Source: Suilimivivens aceti (lineage in GTDB: Bacteria > Bacillota > Clostridia > Lachnospirales > Lachnospiraceae). From it: a stretch of DNA of 64,000 nucleotides. The notes under the pieces were generated by a model, which did no database searches, was not told the origin of the DNA, and worked only from the letters and a program-made list of their open reading frames with translations. Shown here one piece after another: positions 34,976 to 42,968 of the stretch. Position 1 is the stretch's first letter, and the number at the start of each line of letters is the position of its first letter. Location: NCBI RefSeq assembly GCF_025567405.1, contig NZ_JAOQKJ010000009.1, forward strand, positions 1-64,000, written 5' to 3'. Both the position numbers and the translations under genes were made by a program.

Positions 34976-35120
34976 GGTCTTGTCAACTTTAATCCTAACA
35001 CAGGATCCCGGTGCTTTCTTTCTTTTTTCTATTAACTTTTCCTACAAAAACTTTACCCTACGTTCTTATCTATATTCTTCCGTTAAATAAAAAAGTAAAT
35101 TTCACATTGGACTTAAGTAG

Positions 35121-35897
35121 TTATTTCAGTTTTTCATATATCTCATCAGTTACTGTTTCACACCATTCGGATGATGTTTTTTCTCCCGGTACTTCAATTG
35201 CCAGATGTGAAAACCATTCATCTGGTGCTGCTCCATGCCAGTGTTTTACTTCTGCCGGAATATTGACACAATCTCCAGGTTTCATTTCTACTGCTTCTTT
35301 TCCTTCTTCCTGATAATATCCACGTCCTGCAATGCAGATAAGAATCTGTCCGCCTCCGCTTTTTGCATGATGAATATGCCAGTTATTCCTGCAACTAGGT
35401 TCAAAAGTCACATTGAAAATTCCAACCTGTGACGTAGACACAGGAGCCAAAAAACTTTTTCCTGTAAAATATTGTGCAAATTTATCATTTGGCTCTCCAA
35501 TCGGGAATATCATCTTTTTAGCATGAGCTCTCATTGCTTCATCTTCATACGAAAGATCACCTTCGTCTATACTCCAGACATCTTTTGCAAGATTGAATGC
35601 CGCCCATCCTTTCGGCCACCCTGCATAAAATGCTATATGTGTAATCACGGCTGCAATTTCTTTCTGAGTCACTCCATGAGCTTTTGCATTTTCAAAATGA
35701 TGTACTAAAGATGTATTAATCATTCCTGAAGCGATAAGTGCTGTGACTGTTATAATACATCTTGTCTTTACATCAATATCCTGATTATTCCAGTTTTCTC
35801 CAAACAAAACATCATCATTAAAATGTGCAAACTGTGGTGCAAATTCATTCAGCGCGTTTCTTCCTGCTGTCTGTACATTTTTTTTCACTTTAATCAC
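35121..35897 (-). CDS. carboxymuconolactone decarboxylase-like/cupin fusion
   Basis: A 258-residue two-domain protein. The N-terminal CMD domain covers about 10-110 (LIASGMINTSLVHHFENAKAHGVTQKEIAAVITHIAFYAGWPKGWAAF, without the redox CxxC pair, only a His). A C-terminal cupin covers about 145-245, with metal-type NWHIHHAKSGGGQ, GRGYYQEEG and PAEVKHWHGA. Such fusions accompany aldo/keto reductases and flavodoxins in gut Clostridia. It is the last gene of the flavin-reductase promoter unit. Probably a redox or hydroperoxide-related enzyme; exact reaction unknown. Confidence 0.8.
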   Translation of the reverse strand: MIKVKKNVQTAGRNALNEFAPQFAHFNDDVLFGENWNNQDIDVKTRCIITVTALIASGMINTSLVHHFENAKAHGVTQKEIAAVITHIAFYAGWPKGWAAFNLAKDVWSIDEGDLSYEDEAMRAHAKKMIFPIGEPNDKFAQYFTGKSFLAPVSTSQVGIFNVTFEPSCRNNWHIHHAKSGGGQILICIAGRGYYQEEGKEAVEMKPGDCVNIPAEVKHWHGAAPDEWFSHLAIEVPGEKTSSEWCETVTDEIYEKLK

Positions 35898-35903
35898 CTG
35901 CCC

Positions 35904-36458
35904 TTATTTTAACTGTGCTCCATCCTTAAAAGCATTTCCCACACGTTCTCCAAGTCTATAATATCCGTGATGTACCGGGTCATATGTAATCGGTGTAAAC
36001 TTACTAAGATCAATTTCTCCGTCATCACCGAGATATTTCTCATCTGCACTTACATTTTTAATTTCTGCAAGATATTTACTGCCATCAATGACTTTTACAA
36101 GCTCACATTCAAGAGTCAGTGGAAGTTCGTTGATAATTGGTGCATTTACAAATTCACTCTTTGTTGTTGTAAAACCTGCTTTTTTCACTTTGTTCGGTTC
36201 TTTATTTGCAGAAACAATTCCCACATAATCGCAGGCAACCAGATGTTCAAGATCTGCCACACCTACTGTAAAGGCTTTATTTATTATAATATTATCGGTT
36301 GTCTTATGGGCAGACAAGTCTACAATAATCTCATTTGCACCTACAATTCCGCCCCATGCGGCGTTCATTGCATTTGCCTTTCCATTTTCATCATATGTTC
36401 CCAGAATCATAACCGGTTGTGGATAAAAAAATGGTTTTGCTCCAAAATTCTTTCTCAT
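35904..36458 (-). CDS. flavin reductase family protein
   Basis: A 184-residue flavin-binding split-barrel protein (MRKNFGAKPFFYPQPVMILGTYDENGKANAMNAAWGGIV...). The FYPxPVxxxG...NAMNAAW start is typical of the FMN-binding flavin reductase group, followed by FTVGVADLEHL and DPVHHGYYRLG. ATG 36458 is favoured by AAGGAGAG; the longer frame reads through the promoter element. It is transcribed with the CMD/cupin gene from a promoter carrying the AACC-N4-GGTT operator. It supplies or uses reduced FMN. Confidence 0.85.
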   Translation of the reverse strand: MRKNFGAKPFFYPQPVMILGTYDENGKANAMNAAWGGIVGANEIIVDLSAHKTTDNIIINKAFTVGVADLEHLVACDYVGIVSANKEPNKVKKAGFTTTKSEFVNAPIINELPLTLECELVKVIDGSKYLAEIKNVSADEKYLGDDGEIDLSKFTPITYDPVHHGYYRLGERVGNAFKDGAQLK

Positions 36459-36521
36459 TGTCTTATCTCTCCTTATTCTTATTTTTGCCCGTCTACCGTT
36501 GGCACTGTTTTTTATACATTT

Positions 36522-36585
36522 ATTATAAGCAGTTTGCATATTTTTCAGAAGTTCCTGTTTGTTTGTCAGTCTTAACCTTATGGTT
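36522..36585 (-). promoter_or_regulatory. promoter with AACC-N4-GGTT operator (flavin reductase unit)
   Basis: On the minus strand: AACCATAAGGTTAAGACTGA (36566-36585), twelve bases, ACTTCT leading into -35 TTCTGA (36545-36550), 17 bases, -10 TATAAT (36522-36527). The same operator with the same 12-base phase to ACTTCT occurs in two other promoters of this cluster (41254-41318 and 44057-44120). The position just upstream of -35 fits activation by a LysR-type regulator, and the cluster's LysR is at 44142-45041. Confidence 0.72.
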
Positions 36586-37087
36586 ATTTGTTTATCTCCA
36601 TCTTTATCTGCCCGATCCATTCTGTAATCACATCTTCCGAAGTTTCCAGATGGTCTTTACCCATAGAATCAAACTGAATCTGCATTTTATGTGCAAAGGC
36701 AGCTCCTTTGCACTTGTCCTTCATATCTTTAATTACATGTCCCGGCCATCCGCCATTTGTCATAAATGGAATTACTGTCTTTCCTGTAAAGTCGTTTACT
36801 GTTAGAAATGTCAGCACTGCAGGTGCCATTGTATACCACCATGTTGGCGTTCCAATCGCAAGTACATCATAATCTGCAAGATTTACAGATAATGGATTAA
36901 TCTGAGGCGTAAAGCCTGCTTCTACCTCTCTTTTCCCCTGTTTAACCACCTCTTCATGACTACCTCTGTATGGCTCTGCTGTTTCGATTCTTGCGATATC
37001 TGCTCCTGTCTTATTTGCCAGCTGCTCTGCAATTTTTTTTGTATTTCCATTTGACCAGGAATAATATACAACTAACATTTTCTTCAT
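36584..37087 (-). CDS. flavodoxin
   Basis: A 167-residue flavodoxin with the FMN phosphate loop VVYYSWSNGNTKKIAEQL at the N-terminus, PTWWYTMAPAVLTFL (isoalloxazine shielding) and a C-terminal helix ending TEWIGQIKMEINK. The start at 37087 leaves the standard flavodoxin start; the frame continues upstream only as a shadow of the fusion gene. It is cytoplasmic, 43 bp after the flavodoxin-esterase fusion. It probably carries electrons for the reductases in this cluster. Confidence 0.88.
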   Translation of the reverse strand: MKKMLVVYYSWSNGNTKKIAEQLANKTGADIARIETAEPYRGSHEEVVKQGKREVEAGFTPQINPLSVNLADYDVLAIGTPTWWYTMAPAVLTFLTVNDFTGKTVIPFMTNGGWPGHVIKDMKDKCKGAAFAHKMQIQFDSMGKDHLETSEDVITEWIGQIKMEINK

Positions 37088-37130
37088 TTTTATATCTATT
37101 CCTTTCTTTCCTATTATTGAAATCCTTATC

Positions 37131-38759
37131 TCACTGTTCATTCCAGAAAAATCGTAGTCCATTATACGTGTACTCATCACACGCCTTCTGATCATGTTCA
37201 TAACCTTCTCTCTCCAAAAAGGAAAGATTACCGTCTGTCTCATTATTCGCGAACTTAAACATTCCATCTGAATCCTGCGCCATTGCCATGATTTGAGCTT
37301 TAAATGCATGATATGCAAAATCACTTGTTCCAGAAGCAGCGAAGATAAAGAAATCATTTGAGCCATATCCCTGCTGTCTAACCAAATCTGCCATATACTG
37401 TCCATCTGTGCTGTAGCTTCCACTCATTGGCATAAAATATCTGAAATAGTCCATGCAATAACGAAATGTATTCCAGGTATTTACAGAACCCATGGAAAAT
37501 CCACCGAAACCTCTGTGATCACGTGAAGCCTCTAATCCTTCTTTCGTTACACTTTCCGCATAGGTACTGTATTTGCTCTCTACTGCCGGGATCAAGTCAT
37601 TTACAATCTCGTTATGAAACTGATTGGTAAGCTGAATTGCCAGACTGTAATCCCCACTGTCCTCTTTGCTCGTATTGTTATAGGTTGGTAAAACAATAAT
37701 AAGCGGCTTGATTTTTCCATCCTCAATTGCATGATCCAGCACATTTTTAAAAGAATGCGGATCTTTATCGGTTCCCATAATCGTCGTTTCATTGCTCCAC
37801 CCACCATGGCTCAGGTAGAAAACATTATACTTTTTATTTTCATCATATCCATATGGAACATATACCCATGCTTCTTTTGTAAGTTTCTGACTCTTTTGAT
37901 CATAGGTAAAAGATTCCCATGTATTATAGGTGATTTTCTGGAGATTTCCCTGCTGATCTGCCGGAGCTTCATATCCATCAGGGATATATTCCAGCTCATC
38001 TGGTACGATACCACTCCCATAGCGTTTATCTGAATTTTCTGTTTCCATCTTTGAGTTTCCTTCTGCATTTAGATCTTTTGTATTATTTTCGTTTAACACA
38101 CCAATCCTCTGAAGCCATTCTTTCACATCATCAACATCTGCTGCATGAATCCGGTATCCGTCCAGCACATTTACTCCACTTGCAACCGCTTTTATATAAT
38201 CCATACTGACGCTAATATCATTATCCTGGCTTGTGCAAAATGGAATTATTGTCTTACCTGACAAATCATAGCTTTCCAGAAAACTTCCTATTGCCATCGG
38301 TGCATTAAACCACCAAATCGGATATCCCACGTAAATTGTGTCATAATCATCCAGATTATCCGGTTTAGCAGCAAGTTCTGGTCTTAAATTAAGCAGCTCC
38401 TCAATCCATGCAGTTGCAGCTGTTCCCACAAAGGATCTTCTGTAGTAATGAGCGGTGTATATCTGATACATGTCAGCCCCTGTAAGGCTCTGTATCATAC
38501 GTGCAGCGCCTTCTGTGTCACTGCCTTCCATTCCTTTATTAGAGCTTTGTGTTGCTGATGAAACTGCATCTACATCTCCCGGAATCACTCCCTGCCTCGT
38601 GAAATAAACAACCAGAGACTTTGTCTCTTCATCCCCCTTTATGACATCATTGCTTACATTTTTTATTTTAGCCCCTGTAAACAGATAGATATAACCCACC
38701 ATGACTACCGCTAAGAAAGCCACTATTACCCCGATGGTTATCTTTTTCCTTGTTTTCAT
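37131..38759 (-). CDS. membrane-anchored flavodoxin-esterase fusion
   Basis: A 542-residue protein. An N-terminal signal anchor (ITIGVIVAFLAVVMVGYIYLF) is followed by a flavodoxin-like domain (about 45-220: KSLVVYFTRQG, YVGYPIWWFNAPMAIGSFLES, GKTIIPFCTS). A feruloyl-esterase-like alpha/beta hydrolase covers about 265-540 (WVYVPYGYDENKKYNVFYLSHG, nucleophile elbow GFGGFSMGSVNTW). Both halves are exported. The flavodoxin half lacks a clean T/S-x-T-G-x-T loop, so FMN binding is doubtful. It stands between a soluble flavodoxin and a lipoprotein flavodoxin. Role unknown; the fusion is unusual. Confidence 0.8.
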   Translation of the reverse strand: MKTRKKITIGVIVAFLAVVMVGYIYLFTGAKIKNVSNDVIKGDEETKSLVVYFTRQGVIPGDVDAVSSATQSSNKGMEGSDTEGAARMIQSLTGADMYQIYTAHYYRRSFVGTAATAWIEELLNLRPELAAKPDNLDDYDTIYVGYPIWWFNAPMAIGSFLESYDLSGKTIIPFCTSQDNDISVSMDYIKAVASGVNVLDGYRIHAADVDDVKEWLQRIGVLNENNTKDLNAEGNSKMETENSDKRYGSGIVPDELEYIPDGYEAPADQQGNLQKITYNTWESFTYDQKSQKLTKEAWVYVPYGYDENKKYNVFYLSHGGWSNETTIMGTDKDPHSFKNVLDHAIEDGKIKPLIIVLPTYNNTSKEDSGDYSLAIQLTNQFHNEIVNDLIPAVESKYSTYAESVTKEGLEASRDHRGFGGFSMGSVNTWNTFRYCMDYFRYFMPMSGSYSTDGQYMADLVRQQGYGSNDFFIFAASGTSDFAYHAFKAQIMAMAQDSDGMFKFANNETDGNLSFLEREGYEHDQKACDEYTYNGLRFFWNEQ

Positions 38760-38771
38760 TGCTCACCTCTT

Positions 38772-38872
38772 TTATTTCTTCTGTATTTTTGAACCTCCAA
38801 ACACCTGCGACATCGGCATATGGGCAAGCATCTCATCAATAGATTTTGCTTCATCCTGAGTCAGCTTTAAGT
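38772..38872 (-). pseudogene. 3' remnant of an aldo/keto reductase gene
   Basis: About 33 codons reading LKLTQDEAKSIDEMLAHMPMS then QVFGGSKIQKK and a stop. This is the C-terminal helix and tail of an aldo/keto reductase. No upstream part survives; the terminator of the lipoprotein gene abuts it. It differs from the tail of the intact reductase at 40324-41211, so it comes from another homologue lost by deletion. Confidence 0.6.
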
Positions 38873-38904
38873 ATAAGAAAAAGAGACTCCGGACAGAAGT
38901 CTCT
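38872..38904 (-). terminator. intrinsic terminator after lipoprotein flavodoxin gene
   Basis: On the minus strand AGAGACT-TCTGTCCGG-AGTCTCT is followed by TTTTTC. It is 37 bp past the stop of the lipoprotein flavodoxin gene. Confidence 0.8.
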
Positions 38905-38940
38905 CTTTGTTACGATTCCTCCAAATATTTTTATATTCTT

Positions 38941-39627
38941 TTATAATCCAAGACTGTCTATCCATGAACTGATATCTGATTCAGACGCTCCACCATGGAA
39001 TCGTTCCCCTTCTTTCCAGTCACCTGTTCCTGTCATCTCTTCCAGAAGATTACCGCTGTCACCGATTCCCGAGGTCGCTGCTGTACAGAATGGGATGACT
39101 GTTTTTCCTGTAAAGTCATTCTCTTTTACAAAGTTATCTACTGGCCATGCTGCAATTCCCCACCAGATAGGATAGCCAATGTATACCGTATCATATGAAT
39201 CCCAGTTATCAACTGTTGTACACACCAGTTCCACATCTCTTAAGCTCTCATCATCATGTTCTCTTGACACCCGGCTGTCATCATCTGTCCAGTCAAGGTC
39301 ATCATCTGTATATGGCTCCACAGGCTCTATTTCAAACAGATCTGCCTCTGTAATTTTTGCTATCTTTTCAGCAACATCTTTTGTATTTCCTGAAGCTGAA
39401 TAATATACAACCAATGTTTTTCCATTTCCTGTTGATGTATTTTCTGTTGTATCTGTAGTGTTTTCGGAATTTGTATCCGCTTCTTCATTTCCAGACTGGT
39501 TTGTACTTGTAGACTGGCTGTCATTATTAGAAGCAGACTGGTTTGTATTGCTTGCTCCACATCCTGCCATCAAACCGATTGCCATGATGCATGTTAAGAG
39601 TACTGCTGCTATTTTCTTTGTTTTCAT
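38941..39627 (-). CDS. flavodoxin lipoprotein
   Basis: A 228-residue exported flavodoxin. The signal peptide ends in the lipobox LMAGC (Cys 23). A Ser/Thr/Asn/Glu-rich linker (about 25-65) leads to a flavodoxin domain with LVVYYSASGNTKDVAEKIA (intact FMN loop), VYIGYPIWWGIAAWPVDNFV and TVIPFCTAATSGIGDSG. Being outside the membrane, it probably takes part in extracytoplasmic electron transfer with the anchored flavodoxin-esterase and the four-helix membrane protein. Ends in a good terminator. Confidence 0.88.
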   Translation of the reverse strand: MKTKKIAAVLLTCIMAIGLMAGCGASNTNQSASNNDSQSTSTNQSGNEEADTNSENTTDTTENTSTGNGKTLVVYYSASGNTKDVAEKIAKITEADLFEIEPVEPYTDDDLDWTDDDSRVSREHDDESLRDVELVCTTVDNWDSYDTVYIGYPIWWGIAAWPVDNFVKENDFTGKTVIPFCTAATSGIGDSGNLLEEMTGTGDWKEGERFHGGASESDISSWIDSLGL

Positions 39628-39672
39628 TCTAAGATTACCTCCTGTCCTATAAAATGTTTGTCACGCTAATTT

Positions 39673-40305
39673 CTATCGGATGAAATTGGTAAATACAAAA
39701 TCCGGTGCCTTTGGCATTTCAATTCCCATTTTTGTCGCAACATTTTTACAGTTAATGAAATATGCCATATTGTTTCCAAGAATCTGCATAACCTGCATTC
39801 CTTCGAGATCCTGTTTTACTTCATCCGGATTCGTCCCATGTACCATATTCCAATATCTCGATGTAATGATCGGCATCTGCATCAGACCAAAATATTTATT
39901 TACCTGATCCCATGTGGCCGTTGTTCCGGCCCTTCTTGCTGAAATTACCACAGCGGCAGGTTTCAGGCGGAATCTGTCGCCGCCACCGTTTAAATCGGCA
40001 TAAAAGACTCTGTCCATAAAGGATGTGATTGCACCGCCTGCACCACCCCAGTGTACCGGAGTTCCAAATACGAATCCGTCATAATCCCCTGCTATTTCCA
40101 GAAATTCATTCACGATATCATCCAGGATGCATTTATTTTTTTCCTGACATTTTCTGCAGGCAATACATCCTGAAATCGGCTTATTTCCAATCCAGAAAAT
40201 ATCTGTACTTATACCATTTTCATTTAATGCACTGGATACTTCACAAAGAGCTGTATAAGTACAGCCATTTTTGTGTGGACTGCCATTGACAAGTAATACT
40301 TTCAT
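39673..40305 (-). CDS. NADPH-dependent FMN reductase-type flavoprotein
   Basis: A 210-residue flavodoxin-like reductase: LLVNGSPHKNGCTYTALCEV (flavin phosphate loop), a Cys cluster GCIACRKCQEKNKCILDD that may hold an iron-sulfur centre, FGTPVHWGGAGGAITSFMDR, and a final RYWNMVHG segment. The Cys-rich insertion matches iron-sulfur flavoproteins and related multimeric oxidoreductases. It follows the aldo/keto reductase by 18 bp, sharing its operator-bearing promoter. Confidence 0.85.
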   Translation of the reverse strand: MKVLLVNGSPHKNGCTYTALCEVSSALNENGISTDIFWIGNKPISGCIACRKCQEKNKCILDDIVNEFLEIAGDYDGFVFGTPVHWGGAGGAITSFMDRVFYADLNGGGDRFRLKPAAVVISARRAGTTATWDQVNKYFGLMQMPIITSRYWNMVHGTNPDEVKQDLEGMQVMQILGNNMAYFINCKNVATKMGIEMPKAPDFVFTNFIR

Positions 40306-40323
40306 TGATTTTTCCTCTTATAC

Positions 40324-41211
40324 TTACCAGTTCTTTTTTTCTTTTGAACTGTCATTATTCTTTTTTCTTTCCTCAACCATCTTCACGAACCATTCCACCA
40401 TATTCGGATCCTGATGCGAGAAGAAGGAGCTTGTCTTCTTGTCCAGTTCTGCAATAGTCTTCATATCATCATCAGAAAGTGTGAAATCAAAAACATTAAA
40501 GTTTTCTTCCATTCTCTCAATGTGTGTTGATTTCGGAATAACCACTACCCCTCTCTGAATATGCCAGCGAAGCATAACCTGTGCCGGAGTCTTCTGATAT
40601 TTTTCTGCAATCTCTGCGATGACAGGATTCTCAAATGTGCCTCCTCTGCCCTCACCGAATGGTGCCCATGCTTCTAACCGGATATCATATTTGTCTGCCC
40701 ATTCCTTCATCTCTTTCTGCTGATTGAAGATGTGGGTTTCCACCTGATTTACCATAGGTTTAATGCGGTTGAAAGATGCAAAATCAACCATTCTGTCTAC
40801 ATAAAAGTTGGAAATTCCGATTGCTCTGATTTTTCCCTCATCGTACAGATCTTCCAATGCATGGTAAGCACCGTAAGCATCTGAAAATGGCTGGTGAAGC
40901 AATACCAGATCCAGATAATCTGTCTTTAACTTTTTCATGGATTCAAGAACTGATTTCTTTGCTTCTTCATATCCATAATGTTCAACCCACACCTTTGTTG
41001 TAAGGAAGATTTCTTCTCTTGGAATGCCTGACTTTTGGATTGCATTCCCAACCTCTTCCTCATTAAAATAACTCTGTGCTGTATCAATCGCCCGGTATCC
41101 AACTTTTAAAGCATCAAGCACACATCTTTCACATTCCTCTTTTGTTACCTGATATACGCCATATCCCAGTATTGGCATTTTTACACCATTATTTAATGAA
41201 ATATATTCCAT
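40324..41211 (-). CDS. aldo/keto reductase
   Basis: A 295-residue NAD(P)H-dependent aldo/keto reductase. It has the family start LNNGVKMPILGYGVYQV, catalytic Asp/Tyr in RAIDTAQSYFNEEEVG, Lys in EIFLTTKVWVEHYG, LDLVLLHQPFSDAY, AIGISNFY and the cofactor-binding VVIPKSTHIERMEEN. AGGAGG eight bases before ATG 41211 fixes the start. It probably reduces aldehydes or ketones in the electrophile-response cluster governed by the LysR regulator. Confidence 0.93.
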   Translation of the reverse strand: MEYISLNNGVKMPILGYGVYQVTKEECERCVLDALKVGYRAIDTAQSYFNEEEVGNAIQKSGIPREEIFLTTKVWVEHYGYEEAKKSVLESMKKLKTDYLDLVLLHQPFSDAYGAYHALEDLYDEGKIRAIGISNFYVDRMVDFASFNRIKPMVNQVETHIFNQQKEMKEWADKYDIRLEAWAPFGEGRGGTFENPVIAEIAEKYQKTPAQVMLRWHIQRGVVVIPKSTHIERMEENFNVFDFTLSDDDMKTIAELDKKTSSFFSHQDPNMVEWFVKMVEERKKNNDSSKEKKNW

Positions 41212-41253
41212 TGTCGTATCCTCCTTGTTTTCTTTCATTCATCTTACATTCAT

Positions 41254-41318
41254 ACTATAATACTGATAGATTCCTTTGAGAAGTTTCGATAAGTTTTTCA
41301 GTCTTAACCTTTCGGTTT
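41254..41318 (-). promoter_or_regulatory. promoter with AACC-N4-GGTT operator (aldo/keto reductase unit)
   Basis: On the minus strand: AAACCGAAAGGTTAAGACTG (operator core, 41299-41318), twelve bases between ACTGA and AACTTCT, -35 TTCTCA (41277-41282), 17 bases, -10 TATAGT (41254-41259). The spacing is the same as in the flavin reductase promoter. It drives the aldo/keto reductase and FMN reductase genes. Confidence 0.72.
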
Positions 41319-41328
41319 ATTCTGGTTC

Positions 41329-42255
41329 TTACTGATTGAACAGCCATCCCATAATTTCTTTGTCACGACAAAACAGATAGCCACCGCCATGCTGATAAGT
41401 GACCGGTGTTCCTTCAAAGTAATCTTTATCTTTTACATCCAGTACCACCAGTTTATCAATCTCTGATTCCGATAATCCCTGTTCTTTGTAAAGCTCATGT
41501 ATCTGCTGGTATGCCTCTTTAAAAGGTTCTGATCCATAGTATTCGTCGCTTTCGCCAATCACAAAATATACCGGCGTTTTCATCTCCACAACCGACTCAT
41601 ATGCACCATCCCACTGAGAGCTGCACATAAGTGCCGCTGTATATAATTCCGGCTGCTTTGCCAAGACCAGTGACAGGGTTTCTCCTCCTCCGGAATAACC
41701 ATTAATATATACTTTCGATGGATTAATAATATAATGCGTCAGAAAATACTGTGTCAGTTCAATTGTCTGATCTGCTGATATCTGTTCCCAGTCATTTAAC
41801 TGTGGAGCTACAATAATCATATCGGTAATATACTTCTGTGCTTCAAATCCAAAATCTTCTGTCCGGATATTTTCTCCCACGCCCTGAAAATATAATCCCT
41901 GATATCCGGGTAATGTTACATATAGTGCATATTCCTTTGTCCCGTCATATGCATCCGGAATATATACATTGTAATGAATGTCCCCTTCATTTGGAGAATG
42001 AAGAACATTATCCAGGAGGAAGCCCCGGTATTCTTCGCTTCCCGGCGTAACATTTTCCAATTCATCTCCGGATGTATTTTTTTCTGTATTTTCTTTTTTC
42101 TCATCTGTCTTCTGCTGTACGGTCTGTACCTGGTTTATTGTTTGTTGATTCTTCTTTTCATTCCTGCCGGGTTTTAAAAAGTAGATATATACCATGATTA
42201 CCATTGCTAAAATAACAACTCCAATAATTGTAAGTACTAATTTCCGCTTTTCCAT
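41329..42255 (-). CDS. membrane-anchored alpha/beta hydrolase (esterase-like)
   Basis: A 308-residue exported hydrolase. A signal anchor lies at about 9-28 (LTIIGVVILAMVIMVYIYFL), followed by a polar linker. The catalytic domain starts at about 75, with nucleophile elbow YINGYSGGGETLSLVLA, acid VIGESDEYYGS and His in YQHGGGYLF. It resembles prolyl oligopeptidase- or PHB depolymerase-like esterases. It follows the membrane protein gene closely and has a degenerate copy of the operator just before its start. Confidence 0.82.
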   Translation of the reverse strand: MEKRKLVLTIIGVVILAMVIMVYIYFLKPGRNEKKNQQTINQVQTVQQKTDEKKENTEKNTSGDELENVTPGSEEYRGFLLDNVLHSPNEGDIHYNVYIPDAYDGTKEYALYVTLPGYQGLYFQGVGENIRTEDFGFEAQKYITDMIIVAPQLNDWEQISADQTIELTQYFLTHYIINPSKVYINGYSGGGETLSLVLAKQPELYTAALMCSSQWDGAYESVVEMKTPVYFVIGESDEYYGSEPFKEAYQQIHELYKEQGLSESEIDKLVVLDVKDKDYFEGTPVTYQHGGGYLFCRDKEIMGWLFNQ

Positions 42256-42272
42256 AAATACACCACCTTCTT

Positions 42273-42294
42273 TCAGTATTAACCTTTTCGGTTT
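42273..42294 (-). promoter_or_regulatory. degenerate AACC-N5-GGTT element
   Basis: AACC-GAAAA-GGTT followed by AATACTGA matches the three cluster operators but has one extra base in the spacer. It lacks the downstream ACTTCT and promoter boxes; the esterase start codon is only about 20 bp away. It overlaps the last codons of the membrane protein gene. It may be a secondary regulator-binding site or a decayed copy. Confidence 0.4.
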
Positions 42295-42965
42295 CTCTTA
42301 CCTGTTTTCTTTAGAAACACTCCACTATAATATCCAATAAATGCTATCAATATCATTACTGCCAGATAATCCAGCAGAAAAGGAAAGATCCCCTTTTCAT
42401 AATCATAAAATACAAAATGCATCCTCATAATCAGATAATCTCCTATCTGTCTCCTGTAAAATGCATATAAACCATAACCTGCAATTGTGGTTGCGACAGA
42501 TCTTGCTGCCCATGTTCTGATGACGGATGGATGTTCCCATAATCGTCCTGACATTGCTACCGCTATATTCCAATGAAATCCGAGATGTAATGACATCACA
42601 ACCAGTCCCCAGTATGCGCAAAACATATGTATCTGTCTGGCTGTCATATATGTTCCGGAAATCTTTATCCATTTAAATATGTGATTTGACAATAATATTC
42701 CACTTATCATGGAACCCATTATAAGAATAAGCATGATGATAACCAGTACTGTCTGTATCACTCTGAACGCATTATATTTTCCTTTCCTTACAGAGGTCAC
42801 CCATTTATGATTCAGTGTGTGATGTGAAATAAAAAGCACAAGCATCGCCATACCAATCCACTCATGTGCAGTCTCGCTGAGCAGACTATATGGCATAAGA
42901 AGAAGCAAACATATCGTCATTCCTATATCTATCATTATTTTTGCTGTAAATCGCTTATTTTTCAT
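42279..42965 (-). CDS. DUF4405/cytochrome b-like membrane protein
   Basis: A 228-residue membrane protein with about five helices and paired His residues (LFISHHTLNHKW, RQIHMFCAYWGLVVMSLHLGFHWNIAV). His pairs in helices 2 and 4 fit heme b ligation, as in DUF4405/cytochrome b561-like proteins. It would link quinones or reductants to extracytoplasmic partners such as the flavodoxin lipoprotein. It lies 3 bp from the lipoprotein hydrolase gene, so both share the promoter at 44057-44120. Confidence 0.78.
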   Translation of the reverse strand: MKNKRFTAKIMIDIGMTICLLLLMPYSLLSETAHEWIGMAMLVLFISHHTLNHKWVTSVRKGKYNAFRVIQTVLVIIMLILIMGSMISGILLSNHIFKWIKISGTYMTARQIHMFCAYWGLVVMSLHLGFHWNIAVAMSGRLWEHPSVIRTWAARSVATTIAGYGLYAFYRRQIGDYLIMRMHFVFYDYEKGIFPFLLDYLAVMILIAFIGYYSGVFLKKTGKRNRKG

Positions 42966-42968
42966 ATC

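Noticed and set aside
34955..35120. A separate gene between the IS remnant and the CMD/cupin gene
   Set aside because: Only the probable IS left end and AT-rich sequence; no frame with a ribosome site.
36459..36620. Longer N-terminus for the flavin reductase
   Set aside because: The extension reads through the promoter boxes and operator and lacks a ribosome site; ATG 36458 has one.
42273..42294. Fourth AACC...GGTT element as a full promoter
   Set aside because: Spacer is one base longer, the ACTTCT word and -35/-10 boxes are missing, and the start codon is too close; kept only as a degenerate element.
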